DNA from: Paracidobacterium acidisoli
Lineage (GTDB): Bacteria; Acidobacteriota; Terriglobia; Terriglobales; Acidobacteriaceae
Direction of reading: 5' to 3'
Length of the DNA stretch: 64,000 bases
NCBI RefSeq assembly: GCF_003428625.2
Contig: NZ_QVQT02000004.1
Location: 186,001-250,000, forward strand
Shown: positions 25,044 to 33,938 of the stretch, piece by piece
Layout of the letters: each line of letters begins with the position of its first letter
Numbering within the stretch: position 1 is the stretch's first letter
The notes under the pieces: generated by a model
What the model saw: the letters and a program-made list of their open reading frames with translations, nothing else
What the model was told of the DNA's origin: nothing
Databases searched by the model: none
Made by a program: the position numbers and the translations under genes

Positions 25044-25927
25044 GCCTCTCCCTCCTTCGGCAGTCTCTGCAGTTTGTCCGGATTCACCACGATATAAATC
25101 GCCCGAATCCGTCCCTCGCCCACGCCATCTTCCTCGATATCCGGTACCAGCACCGTCTGCGCCGCTCCGTCTCGGAAGCCGATAAATCCCGGCTGCCCGT
25201 TGATCCAGGTCAGCTCGCGCCTCAGCCCCTCTCCACCCTTGCGCGCAATCCCGATCAGGAACCGTGCCGCCCGGTCCTGTCCGTGGATCGGATTCAGCGC
25301 CGCGCGCGTCCGTCCACCGCCATCCGAGTACACCGTGATGTCTTCATGCAGCAGGCTCATCAGCCCTTCCAGGTCGCCGCCCTGCACCGCCGCGCCAAAC
25401 TGCTGCATCAGCCGCTCCACCGCCCCGGGCTCAGGATGAAATCTCGGACGCCGCGCCTCCATCGCCTGTTTCGCCCGCCGCAGCATCTGCCGGCACGCCT
25501 CTTCCGTGCTGCCCACAATCTGCGCCGTCTCCGCGTGCGAGTAGTCAAAGACGTCGTGCAGCAGAAAGACCGCCCGCTCCACCGGAGTCAGGCTCTCCAT
25601 CAGCACCAGAAACGCCATCGCCAGCGACTCCGAAAGCTCCACCGGGTCAGCCGCGCCCACCGTCACCACCGGCTCCGGCAGCCACGGCCCCACATACTCC
25701 TCGCGCCGCACCCTGGCCGAGTCCAGATAATTGATCGCCAGCCGCGTCACCACCGTCGTCAGGTAGGCCCGCGGCGAGCGAATCTCCTCCGTATCGGCCT
25801 GCCTCCAGCGCAGCCACGCCTCCTGCACCAGATCCTCCGCATCGGCCATGCTGCCCAGCATGCGGTACGCCAGCGACAGCAGGTAACGCCGCTCTCCGGC
25901 AAATATCTCTGCGCCCGAACTCTCCAT
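25040..25927 (-). CDS. SigJ-like ECF RNA polymerase sigma factor with SnoaL-like C-terminus
   Basis: The 295-residue protein has sigma region 2 (YLLSLAYRMLGSMADAEDLVQEAWLRW split over the first 45 residues), region 4 with a helix-turn-helix (LTPVERAVFLLHDVFDYSHAE), and a C-terminal extension of about 110 residues with MSLLHEDITVYSDGGG, a SnoaL-like fold typical of the ECF41/SigJ group, where it regulates the sigma factor in place of an anti-sigma protein. The ATG at 25927 starts directly before region 2. It is coupled to the AhpD-like gene and divergent from the cytochrome gene, 162 bases apart. Its targets are not visible. Confidence 0.9.
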   Translation of the reverse strand: MESSGAEIFAGERRYLLSLAYRMLGSMADAEDLVQEAWLRWRQADTEEIRSPRAYLTTVVTRLAINYLDSARVRREEYVGPWLPEPVVTVGAADPVELSESLAMAFLVLMESLTPVERAVFLLHDVFDYSHAETAQIVGSTEEACRQMLRRAKQAMEARRPRFHPEPGAVERLMQQFGAAVQGGDLEGLMSLLHEDITVYSDGGGRTRAALNPIHGQDRAARFLIGIARKGGEGLRRELTWINGQPGFIGFRDGAAQTVLVPDIEEDGVGEGRIRAIYIVVNPDKLQRLPKEGEA

Positions 25928-26089
25928 CTGCTTACTATGACCGGATTCCTCTTCTGAGCGTGACAACACCGCGCAGTTACCGCGGTGTGAACATAACGTG
26001 CACCTGTCTGCGAATAATCCTGTTCCACCGCTCCCGTTCAGGCGTAAAGTGTTCTGCGGATTCCCCCCACCCTGTATCAGGAGGCTGCA

Positions 26090-26515
26090 ATGCTCAGGCC
26101 TTTTCTGATGTTCGCGTCTCTGGCCTTCTTCGCCTTTTCCGCTCCGGTGCAAACCCCGCCTCCGTCCGGAGCGCCTGCAGCCGCACCCGCACCTGCCGTT
26201 CCGGCCGATGCCGCCCAGACCCCCAACCCCGTCAAGCCCACCGCAGAATCCCAGGCGCGCGCCAAACAGATTTATGGCTATGACTGCGCTCTCTGCCACG
26301 GCGAAAAAGGGGACGGCAAAGGCGATGTCGCCGCCGACATGAAAACGCCTATGGGCGACTTCACCAGCTCCGCCACGCTGAAAAGCATGACCGACGGCGA
26401 GCTCTACTACGTCATCCTCAAAGGAAAGGGCCAGATGCCTCCCGAGGAAGGCCGCGCGAAGCCGGCTGAGATCTGGAACCTGGTCATCTACCTGCGGTCG
26501 ATGTCCAAACAATAA
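26090..26515 (+). CDS. Secreted c-type cytochrome
   Basis: The 141-residue protein has a signal peptide (MLRPFLMFASLAFFAFS), a Pro/Ala-rich linker and a single class I cytochrome c domain: haem attachment C66-A-L-C69-H70 in GYDCALCHGEKGDGKG, and a likely axial methionine M116 in GKGQMPPEE. It acts as a periplasmic electron carrier or as a subunit of an oxidase or dehydrogenase encoded elsewhere. The ATG at 26090 follows AGGAGGCTGCA. It is divergent from the sigma gene and convergent with tgt. Confidence 0.92.
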   Translation: MLRPFLMFASLAFFAFSAPVQTPPPSGAPAAAPAPAVPADAAQTPNPVKPTAESQARAKQIYGYDCALCHGEKGDGKGDVAADMKTPMGDFTSSATLKSMTDGELYYVILKGKGQMPPEEGRAKPAEIWNLVIYLRSMSKQ

Positions 26516-26522
26516 AGATGGC

Positions 26523-26870
26523 GTAGTGGGTTAAGACGGAGTAGCGGATCGGTTTGAATAATTTGGGGGAAGGGCACGGCTTCATAGGTTGCGGAAAACT
26601 CTGCTTTGTATCAGGCGGGGTGCGTGGTGAAAGGCTCATTGCTTTGTTTGCATCACAGGTTGCGGAAAACTCTGTTTTGTATCAGGGCACGACTTCAGTC
26701 GTGCCGCAAATGCTTCAGAATCAGCCGGGCTTTAGCCCCTGTGACCTTCTTTTCTGCTGACTTCGCCTCAAATTCCCTCTTTTCGGCAGCCTGTTCAGCC
26801 GTAAGAAGCACAAACATGTGCGGCTTCAGCGCTGAGGGATGGTTGGTTTTTCCTGCATTGCAAACGGACC
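26523..26870. repeat. Dispersed intergenic repeat, composite copy C
   Basis: The gap between cytochrome c and tgt is filled by repeat material: a start like copy B (GTAGTGGGT, GGTTTGAATAATTTGG), two 30-base direct repeats that differ at one base (26586-26615 and 26657-26686), a perfect hairpin GGCACGAC-TTCA-GTCGTGCC (26686-26705), the imperfect hairpin GGGCTTTAGCCC, and a tail nearly identical to 15307-15360. No coding sequence is present. Confidence 0.8.
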
Positions 26871-26904
26871 CCACGATCAGGACGACCAGAATGGGGTAGA
26901 ACGC

Positions 26905-28044
26905 TCAGGCGCTCTGCGAGGCTTCCATCTTCAGGTCCGTCACCGGAAGCCCGGCCTCGATGCGCTCGCGCACCCTGCGCATCGTCCCCAGATAGAACGC
27001 CAGGTTGTGCAGCGTATTCAGCACCGCTGCCAGCGGCTCCTGTGCCGTCATCAGATGCCTCAGGTAGGCCCGGCTGTAGCGCCGGCACACCAGGCAGTCG
27101 CACTTCGGATCGGCCGGCCCCTGATCCTCCGCAAACCGCCGGTTCTTGATGTTCAGCCGCCCCTCGGAAGTAAACAGCAGCCCATGCCGCGCCGCCCGCG
27201 TCGGCAGCACGCAGTCCATCATGTCTACGCCCATCGCCGCATACTCTACAATCTCATCGGGATAACCCACGCCCATCACATAGCGCGGCTTGTCCTTCGG
27301 CAGCAGCGGCAGCGTCGCCGCAATGATCTCCCGCGTCAGCTCTCTCGGCTCGCCTACGCTTAATCCACCGATCGCATAGCCCGGAAAATCCATCTCCACC
27401 AGCCGCTCCGCCGACTCCCGCCGCAGATCGGGATACATCCCGCCCTGCACAATCCCGAACAGGCTGGGCATCTTCCCTTCAAATCCCTCGCTCCACGGCC
27501 TCTCGTGTTTGTGCGCTTCAAAGTGATCGCGGCTGCGCTGCGCCCAGCGCAGCGTCAGGTCGAGCGACTTCCGCGCCCGCGCATAATCCGCCGGATACTC
27601 CGTACACTCGTCGAACGCCATCGCAATATCGGAGCCCAGCGCAACCTGCACATCCATCGAATGCTCCGGCGAGAAAAAGTGCGACGATCCATCGATGTGC
27701 GACCGGAACGCCACGCCCTCTTCCGTGACCTTCCTCAGCTCATTCAGGCTGAAGACCTGAAATCCGCCCGAATCGGTCAGAATCGCCCGCTCCCAGCTCA
27801 TAAAGCGGTGCAGTCCGCCCATCCGCCGCACCAGCTCATGTCCCGGCCGCAGATACAGGTGATACGTGTTGCCCAGAATGATGCGCGCATCCAGCTCTTC
27901 CAGCAGATGCTGCGGCACCGCCTTCACCGAGCCCACCGTTCCCACCGGCATAAACACCGGCGTCTCGACCGCGGCATGGGGCAGCATCATCGTCGCGCGC
28001 CGGGCCGCTCCCGACTCGGCATGAATCTGAAATGCAAGAGACAC
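26905..28044 (-). CDS. tgt: Queuine tRNA-ribosyltransferase
   Basis: Tgt exchanges G34 of certain tRNAs for the queuosine precursor preQ1. The 379-residue protein has PVFMPVGTVGSVK, the catalytic aspartate region LTDSGGFQVFSL (D91), GGLSVGEP, DMMDCVLPTRAARHG and the zinc site beginning CDCLVCRRYSRAYLRHL, all diagnostic. The probable start is GTG at 28044. It is transcribed on the same strand as yajC-secDF, whose usual immediate neighbour it is, but Fic, AhpD-like, sigma-factor and cytochrome genes lie between. Confidence 0.97.
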   Translation of the reverse strand: MSLAFQIHAESGAARRATMMLPHAAVETPVFMPVGTVGSVKAVPQHLLEELDARIILGNTYHLYLRPGHELVRRMGGLHRFMSWERAILTDSGGFQVFSLNELRKVTEEGVAFRSHIDGSSHFFSPEHSMDVQVALGSDIAMAFDECTEYPADYARARKSLDLTLRWAQRSRDHFEAHKHERPWSEGFEGKMPSLFGIVQGGMYPDLRRESAERLVEMDFPGYAIGGLSVGEPRELTREIIAATLPLLPKDKPRYVMGVGYPDEIVEYAAMGVDMMDCVLPTRAARHGLLFTSEGRLNIKNRRFAEDQGPADPKCDCLVCRRYSRAYLRHLMTAQEPLAAVLNTLHNLAFYLGTMRRVRERIEAGLPVTDLKMEASQSA

Positions 28045-28093
28045 TTCCGTGATTGTACCGGGCAGGAGAACGAGTACTCCCCCTTAAACCTTT

Positions 28094-28274
28094 GTCATCC
28101 CGACCGGAGCGGAACGAAGTGAAGCGCAGCGGAGGGATCTGCATTCCGTCTCGCGCCCACGAGACTCGGCAGAAGCACTGGGCTTCGGAAGTATCTGATA
28201 AATCGGCCCCTGCAAAGTTTCGTATCAGGGCACGGCTTCAGAACCTGCCCTGAGCGAAGTCGAAGGGTACCGTA
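28094..28274. repeat. Cluster of three repeat types upstream of tgt
   Basis: Three motifs sit in a row. First, 28094-28143, a TCATCCCGACCGGAGCGGA-type element. Second, 28147-28183, a 37-base element (CGTCTCGCGCC ... AGAAGCAC) matched at 42770-42806 with a few changes. Third, 28221-28274, CGTATCAGGGCACGGCTTCAG followed by CCTGAGCGAAGTCGAAGG, the motif also at 15268 and inside mnmG. All are non-coding. Confidence 0.7.
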
Positions 28275-28329
28275 ACGGCCTCCGCCAGCACTCTCATGCA
28301 CGCCGGTCTTTATGGATTTCTGATGGGAA

Positions 28330-28350
28330 CCCCATAAGTTCCTTATGGGG
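28330..28350 (+). promoter_or_regulatory. Hairpin in the leader of the porin-like gene
   Basis: CCCCATAA-GTTCC-TTATGGGG is a perfect 8-bp stem with a 5-base loop, ending about 20 bases before the GAGGTG ribosome-binding site of the porin-like gene. It could control translation or stop incoming transcription. Confidence 0.5.
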
Positions 28351-28383
28351 AATGCTGTCTCCTGAACATCTGAGGTGTTCCCC

Positions 28384-29847
28384 TTGCGTCTTCTTTTTAT
28401 CGCTTCCCTGTTGTTGCTTTTTTCCTCCGGAGTCAGTGCCCAGCAGACGGCCACCGGTGCGCCGCTCCCTGAAGAGCCTTCCTCTGCGGTGTCCGCCTCT
28501 TCGTCTTCGCCGGGTGCAGCCGCTCCCGCTGCAGGCTTCTTCTCCCGTCTGGGAGAGGCTTACCGCAGCGACTGGAATCCTGCGCCGGACGCCGGCCCTG
28601 CGCCCGCCCGTCGCGGCTACGACGCTCCTCTCGATTCGATACCGTTTCCCAGCCCGGACTACTCCGTCGGAGGAACCCCCATCATCGGCGCGCCCGACAC
28701 GCAGACCTATCCGCTGATGCAGGCCATCAACGAGAACCGCACCCGCACCAAAATTTATGGATGGTTCAATGGCGGCTTCAACGTAAGCACCTCGAACAAA
28801 GGCGATGGCGCAAACTCCCCCGCCGCTTACTACTACAATCCCAACCGCATCACGCCCGATCAGGAAGTGCTCTACATTGAGCGCCTGCCCAACACCGTGC
28901 AGACCGATCATGTCGATTACGGCTTTCGCTTCGCGCAGCTCTGGGGGCAGGACTATCGCTACACCACATCGAAGGGCATCTTTTCCCAGCAGCTGCTGGC
29001 AGAAAATCACGAGTACGGCTACGACCCCGTGATGCTCTATTTCGACATCTACTTTCCTCATGTTGCTCAGGGAATAAATATCCGCATCGGCCGCTACATC
29101 TCTCTGCCCGATATCGAGGCGCAGCTCGCGCCTAACAACTACACCTATTCGCACTCTCTGCTCTATACGATCGATCCCTATACGCAGACCGGCATCGTCG
29201 CGAGTGTCAAGCTCTCCAGTCACTGGCTCGTGCAGGGCGGATTATCCGCCGGCAACGACGTTGCGCCCTGGACAAAGGATGCGAAGCCCACCGGAACCGC
29301 CTGCGCCGACTACACCTGGCGGAAAGGCGGCGATGCGCTCTACACCTGCGCCAACTCCGTCAACAACGGCAAATACGCCTATAACAATGTGCAGAGCTAC
29401 TACGAGACCTGGTATCACAAAATCAATGCAAAGTGGCACACCGATACCGAAACCTGGTACATGTACGAGCGCCAGGTGCCGAACATCGCCGGAAATGTCG
29501 CGAATCCCATCACGCCCGAGACCGGAGCCAACGGAGCCTTCTGCAGCGCCGGCCAGCGCACCTGCTTCGCGCCCGAAGTTGCCGTCGTCAATTACCTCGA
29601 GCACGAGTTCGACACGCACCACTATCTGTCGATCCGCAACGAATTCGTGAACGACATCAAAGGGCAGCGCACCGGCCACGTCACAAAGTACTCAGAGCAT
29701 CTTGTGAGCTACGGCTACTGGATCGGCTCGACCATTCTCTTCCGCCCCGAGCTCCGGCTCGAGCACTCGTATGATCTTCCCGCCTACGACAACGGGACGA
29801 AGTACACCCAGTTCATCGTCGCCGGCGATCTGACGTATCACTTCTGA
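28384..29847 (+). CDS. Porin-like outer-membrane beta-barrel protein
   Basis: The 487-residue protein has a signal peptide (MRLLFIASLLLLFSSGVSAQ), a Ser/Pro/Ala-rich stretch, and a long barrel-like region with alternating hydrophobic residues and aromatic girdles, ending in a C-terminal phenylalanine (VAGDLTYHF), the outer-membrane insertion signal. Blocks such as IYGWFNGGFNVSTS and QGINIRIGRYISLPDIEAQLAPNN resemble the BBP2/OmpL-like porin family. I chose a TTG start at 28384 since TGAGGTG lies eight bases upstream; a GTG at 28375 overlaps that site. What it passes is unknown. Confidence 0.78.
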   Translation: MRLLFIASLLLLFSSGVSAQQTATGAPLPEEPSSAVSASSSSPGAAAPAAGFFSRLGEAYRSDWNPAPDAGPAPARRGYDAPLDSIPFPSPDYSVGGTPIIGAPDTQTYPLMQAINENRTRTKIYGWFNGGFNVSTSNKGDGANSPAAYYYNPNRITPDQEVLYIERLPNTVQTDHVDYGFRFAQLWGQDYRYTTSKGIFSQQLLAENHEYGYDPVMLYFDIYFPHVAQGINIRIGRYISLPDIEAQLAPNNYTYSHSLLYTIDPYTQTGIVASVKLSSHWLVQGGLSAGNDVAPWTKDAKPTGTACADYTWRKGGDALYTCANSVNNGKYAYNNVQSYYETWYHKINAKWHTDTETWYMYERQVPNIAGNVANPITPETGANGAFCSAGQRTCFAPEVAVVNYLEHEFDTHHYLSIRNEFVNDIKGQRTGHVTKYSEHLVSYGYWIGSTILFRPELRLEHSYDLPAYDNGTKYTQFIVAGDLTYHF

Positions 29848-29953
29848 CGCCGTCAGCGCTGCAATACATAAGCGAGCGCATCCCCGCTGTCCTGCCGCCC
29901 GGCAAAGGATGCGTTCCCCGCAAATCGCTCTGAAGAAACTTCCCCGGAAATAT

Positions 29954-29994
29954 AAAGAGGCTGCACCCGGAAGATCCGGATACAGCCCCTCTTT
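29954..29994 (-). terminator. Terminator after the first TonB-dependent receptor
   Basis: AAAGAGG/CCTCTTT and CTG/CAG arms form an interrupted stem around an inner CCGG-AAGAT-CCGG; on the minus strand it is followed by ATATTT. It lies 10 bases beyond the receptor stop codon and is convergent with the porin gene, so it may serve both. Confidence 0.65.
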
Positions 29995-30004
29995 CTTTAC
30001 TGCT

Positions 30005-33000
30005 TTAGAAGTGCAGCTTCGCTCCAAGCTGCAGGGTTCGGGCATCGTACGAGTTGGTAACCGCGCCGAAGTTCGCGTCACCGCTGTTGGCATCGATGGC
30101 ATTGAACTCCGTGTGGTTGAAGATGTTGAAGTATTCGAACCGCAGCTCCAGGTTCGGTCCTTCCCCGCTCGTGAACGGAATCGTCTTGAACAGTGACCAG
30201 TTGGAGTTGAACAGCCCAGGCAGCCGGACAGCGTCTTTTCCGGCATTGCCAAAGCCATCGTTTCCTCCTCCATTCCACGGAGCGACGGGATTCGCGAAGG
30301 CACTGGGTGTAAACCATGCTGTTCGCGTCTTCGGATAGGAAACCTTCCCAGCGAGGTCAGGACGATTCGTTGTGCCGCCGCCCAGGCCAAGCGTATCCGT
30401 CAGGCCGGTGGTACCGGCAATGGGACCCGTATAGGTGAGGGGTTGCGGAACTCCCGTTTCTGCCGTCGTGATACCTGAGAACTCCCAGCCGCTCAGGACC
30501 GTGCGGGCCGCCACACTCGAGCTGTGCGCAAAGAACGGGAAGGCATAGATATAATTCACGTTGAGGATATGACGGCGGTCGAGCGTTCCCGAGCCGCGGT
30601 CATACCCCGGATTGAATGGATTCGAAATCGCGCCAAGATCGTTGCTGGTCTCATCGATCTCATGCGAGTACGTGTAGGCAATCTGCGCCGTCACCCCGTG
30701 CTTGTTCTCCATGCGCAGACCGGCCTGCAGCGCGTTATAGCCGAAGTTAGTCTCGTTCTCTTCCTGGGTAACGCCGCCGAACCCCGGGAAGATGCGGTAC
30801 AGGTTGGCATTGAGTGAGCCATTCGAAACGCCCTGACGAAGGTCATATGGATTGGCGGCGTTGTTCGGATCGGTCAGCGGAAGCGTATTGATGTTCCGAT
30901 CGTCGTTCTGGTCCCATCCCAGCGAGCCCGCATACTGCACCTGCAGGACAACCGAGGGAGCCAGCTGGTGCTGCACGCCCAGACTGAACATCGCAGTTCC
31001 CGGAGGTGTGTACTTGTACTCGAGATTCGTCAGCACCGAAGGAAAGGTCTGCGATGTCGTATTTCCTGTCAGTGCGCTGGTATTCGGATTGGAGAAGTAC
31101 ACGTTGTTCGCCGCCGGCTGATAGGCAAAGGGCGGGTTCAGAGCAGCGTTATATACGTCGTTGCCCTGCACACGCTCATAGAAGAGCCCGAATCCGCCGC
31201 GAACCACCGTCTTTCCGTCTCCGCTCAGATCGTAGGCGAATCCAATGCGGGGCTGCCAGGTGTTGTATTTGTTCTGGACGTTCCCGCGCGGGAATCCGCC
31301 GACGCCCGCCTGCTGGATGCCGTTGAGGTAGAAGCCCTGGCCCTTGAAATTGGTGAGGAAGGCGGAGTTCAGCGTTCCATCCGCGTTCAGTGGATAGCCC
31401 TGCGACGTGTTGTAGTCGCCTGGCACGAAATTGGCAAACTGGTTATACCGCTCAAAGGCATGCGGCAGGCCGTCGAAGCGGATACCCAGATTCAGCGTCA
31501 ACCGCGAGCTGATATGCCAGTTATCGTTGGCGTAAAAGCCATAGTTATTGTTGACCCAGTGCTTGCCGGCCAGAAACTGCAGCTGAGTAAAGCTGGTCGC
31601 ATCGCCCAGAAGGAAGTTGATATAAGAGTCGCCGGAAAACGCGCTGGAATTGAATGCTGCGGTTCCCTGCGTATTCGCCTGCAGCTGCTGGTTTTTGTAA
31701 TCGTGCAGCCAGCTGAATCCGAACTTGAGCGCATGCCGTCCCTTCGTCCACGAAAGATCGTCACGCCATTCGAAGCCTTCGTATCCGTTCTTCCAGGGGA
31801 AGTAGCTCGATGTCCATGTCTGGTTGAGCGGCGATCCCTGTAGGTCGATCTCCGGCATACGGCTGCCGACGTTATCCGACACCGGGAAGAAGCTCGTCGC
31901 CGACCATCCGCTCGGCTGCACGAATGAGCCGCCAGGGCCGGTGATCGGCGACAGAGTGATCTTGTTGCCGCTGTAAAGGTAGGACGTTTCGTTCAGAAGG
32001 TTGGGAGAAATCGTCTGTGTCAGCTTGATCACCGACGACCATGCCGGATTCTGCATCTGGGTCCCGACCGTTGGATAATCCCCGCCCGGACCCCACAGCG
32101 GCGGGAAGAAGGTCGCCGTCACCGGCTCATGCAGCAGATGCCCCATCAGCTGCAGCTTGCTGTTGATGGTGTGATCGATGCGGACCACGTCCTCGCGAAC
32201 ATTGGTCGTCTGCGGAATCGACGAGATGAACTGGGCCGCCCCATAGTTCGGCCGGGGAAAGGTACCCGCGTTCACTTCGAGAACCGAATTGGGATCGATC
32301 AGGTTGGCCGGAATCACATTGCCCGGAAAGGGCTGGCCGGGAGTCAGTCCATCCGCCGCATACAGGCTGAGCTTGTTTGGGTCCGTTGTGGTGGGCACGA
32401 CAGGATTCGCATTGCTGCCCGGAACCGTGTAATGCAGGTCCTGGCCCGCCGTCGGAAAATTGTTCGCCATGATCGTATTCACAATCGACGGCGTGCTTCC
32501 CTGGATCAGTCTCCGCCACTCTTCGTTCACAAAGAAGAAGGTCCGCTTGCGCGCGTTGTTGTAGATGTGCGGAATAAACAGCGGACCGCCTATATTGCCG
32601 CCCGGCTCGTTCAGACGAAACTCAGGCCGCGGCTGGTTCGCAAGGTTGGTGAAGTAGTTGTTGGCGTCATAATCTTCGTTGCGGTTGAACTCATACAGCT
32701 CGCCATGAAAATCACGGGTGCCGGACTTGATCACCATCAGAATCGTGCCGCCCGAGCCGATGCCGTAATCCGGTGAATAGTTGCTGTCGAGCGTCTGGAA
32801 CTCGGAGAGAGCGTCAATCGAGGGCAGTGAGCCGAAGCAGCCGCCGCAGCCGCGATCGTTCAGCTCGCCTCCGTCCAGCAGGTAGATGTTGTGCGTGGTG
32901 CGTGTGCCATTGAAGCTGATGCCGTTGGCCGAGGTCAGCGCATTCACGCCGCTGAAGGCCGGCAGATTATTCGATACGCCGAGGCCAAGAGCCGCCAGCG

Positions 33001-33463
33001 CCGTTACGTTGCGGCCGTTGGTCGCAAGCTGGGCCACCTGCTGGCCGCTGATCAGTGTGCTCAGCTCGCTCGTCTCCGACTGCACCTGCAGAGCGTTCGC
33101 CTGGACAGTCACCGTCTGCCCTTCGCTGCCTACCGTCAGGCTCACGTCTTCTCGCAGGCTCTGGTCCGTGTTCACCACAATGTCCGTACGGGTGAACTTC
33201 TGAAATCCCTGCGTCGTCGCATTCAGCGTGAAGTGGCCTACACCCACGTTGGCGAAGAGATAAATACCTGCGCTGTTTGACACCGTCTGTCTCACCTGGC
33301 CGGTCGCCTGATTGGTGAGCGCGATGGATACATTCGGAACCACCGCTCCAGTCGGGTCTGTGACCGTTCCGGTAATCGTCGCATTCTCCTGCGATCTCGC
33401 GGCTGGAGCGAGAAGAATCAGCGCGAAGCTGATACCTGCCAGCCAGAAAGCTATGCGTCTCAT
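30005..33463 (-). CDS. TonB-dependent receptor with carboxypeptidase-regulatory-like domain (Oar-like)
   Basis: This 1152-residue outer-membrane protein has a signal peptide, then an Ig-like carboxypeptidase-regulatory domain (ATITGTVTDPTGAVVPNVSI, SNSAGIYLFANVGVG) at about residues 28-115, a plug region (SFNGTRTTHNIYLLDGG, YGIGSGGTILMVIKSGT) and a large barrel ending TLQLGAKLHF with a C-terminal Phe. Such Oar/SusC-like receptors are very abundant in Acidobacteria and are thought to import large carbohydrates or peptides using TonB. The insertion RGCGGCFGS in the plug has three cysteines that may pair. A LacI-type operator-like palindrome lies upstream and a terminator downstream. Confidence 0.93.
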   Translation of the reverse strand: MRRIAFWLAGISFALILLAPAARSQENATITGTVTDPTGAVVPNVSIALTNQATGQVRQTVSNSAGIYLFANVGVGHFTLNATTQGFQKFTRTDIVVNTDQSLREDVSLTVGSEGQTVTVQANALQVQSETSELSTLISGQQVAQLATNGRNVTALAALGLGVSNNLPAFSGVNALTSANGISFNGTRTTHNIYLLDGGELNDRGCGGCFGSLPSIDALSEFQTLDSNYSPDYGIGSGGTILMVIKSGTRDFHGELYEFNRNEDYDANNYFTNLANQPRPEFRLNEPGGNIGGPLFIPHIYNNARKRTFFFVNEEWRRLIQGSTPSIVNTIMANNFPTAGQDLHYTVPGSNANPVVPTTTDPNKLSLYAADGLTPGQPFPGNVIPANLIDPNSVLEVNAGTFPRPNYGAAQFISSIPQTTNVREDVVRIDHTINSKLQLMGHLLHEPVTATFFPPLWGPGGDYPTVGTQMQNPAWSSVIKLTQTISPNLLNETSYLYSGNKITLSPITGPGGSFVQPSGWSATSFFPVSDNVGSRMPEIDLQGSPLNQTWTSSYFPWKNGYEGFEWRDDLSWTKGRHALKFGFSWLHDYKNQQLQANTQGTAAFNSSAFSGDSYINFLLGDATSFTQLQFLAGKHWVNNNYGFYANDNWHISSRLTLNLGIRFDGLPHAFERYNQFANFVPGDYNTSQGYPLNADGTLNSAFLTNFKGQGFYLNGIQQAGVGGFPRGNVQNKYNTWQPRIGFAYDLSGDGKTVVRGGFGLFYERVQGNDVYNAALNPPFAYQPAANNVYFSNPNTSALTGNTTSQTFPSVLTNLEYKYTPPGTAMFSLGVQHQLAPSVVLQVQYAGSLGWDQNDDRNINTLPLTDPNNAANPYDLRQGVSNGSLNANLYRIFPGFGGVTQEENETNFGYNALQAGLRMENKHGVTAQIAYTYSHEIDETSNDLGAISNPFNPGYDRGSGTLDRRHILNVNYIYAFPFFAHSSSVAARTVLSGWEFSGITTAETGVPQPLTYTGPIAGTTGLTDTLGLGGGTTNRPDLAGKVSYPKTRTAWFTPSAFANPVAPWNGGGNDGFGNAGKDAVRLPGLFNSNWSLFKTIPFTSGEGPNLELRFEYFNIFNHTEFNAIDANSGDANFGAVTNSYDARTLQLGAKLHF

Positions 33464-33938
33464 AAACGCCTCCTGAAATTTTTCCTTACCCTGTGTGCCT
33501 TGCTGAGTCCGTGGGCATTTTGCCTTGTCTGTCGATAAAAACTCCGGTCAGTCGTTCCGGCGCCTCATCAGGCGCTCTGCTCTTCCGGAACCCGCCTGCA
33601 GCTCTCGATCCAGGCTGAGATAACGTTTGCCCATTCGCCGTTACAATCCGCCTTCAGTTTCTCTGCATTTTTCAATTGCTTCTCTGCATGATCTCCGGGG
33701 AACCCTCTGGAGTCTTTTACTAAAAGGCTTTTGGAAGTTGCTGCCGTGATGCTTTTCGAACCTCTGCTTTCAGCTTCCGGCAGTCGTGTAAATGTTTACT
33801 GGCGGTGAAGAATAGTCTGCTCCAATTGCCCCTGTCAAGCACGAACTACATCGCTCATCCATCCCCTCGAAACAGCCCGTTCAGGCGCGGTTTCATGCGT
33901 CTTCCCGATGGCTCCAAAAGAGATATCCCAAAAGAAAA
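33464..33938. other. Long leader/promoter region of the first TonB receptor
   Basis: Nearly 500 bases without a recognisable gene lie between the receptor start and the NIPSNAP terminator. The region is A+T-richer than the genes, especially at 33640-33830, and contains the operator-like palindrome listed next. No RNA gene is recognised. Confidence 0.5.
33787..33800. promoter_or_regulatory. LacI-family operator-like palindrome
   Basis: TGTAAATGTTTACT matches the cre/LacI-family consensus TGTAAACGTTTACA at 12 of 14 positions, with perfect GTAAA/TTTAC arms. It lies about 325 bases upstream of the TonB receptor start. No LacI-type regulator gene is in the window. Confidence 0.4.
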
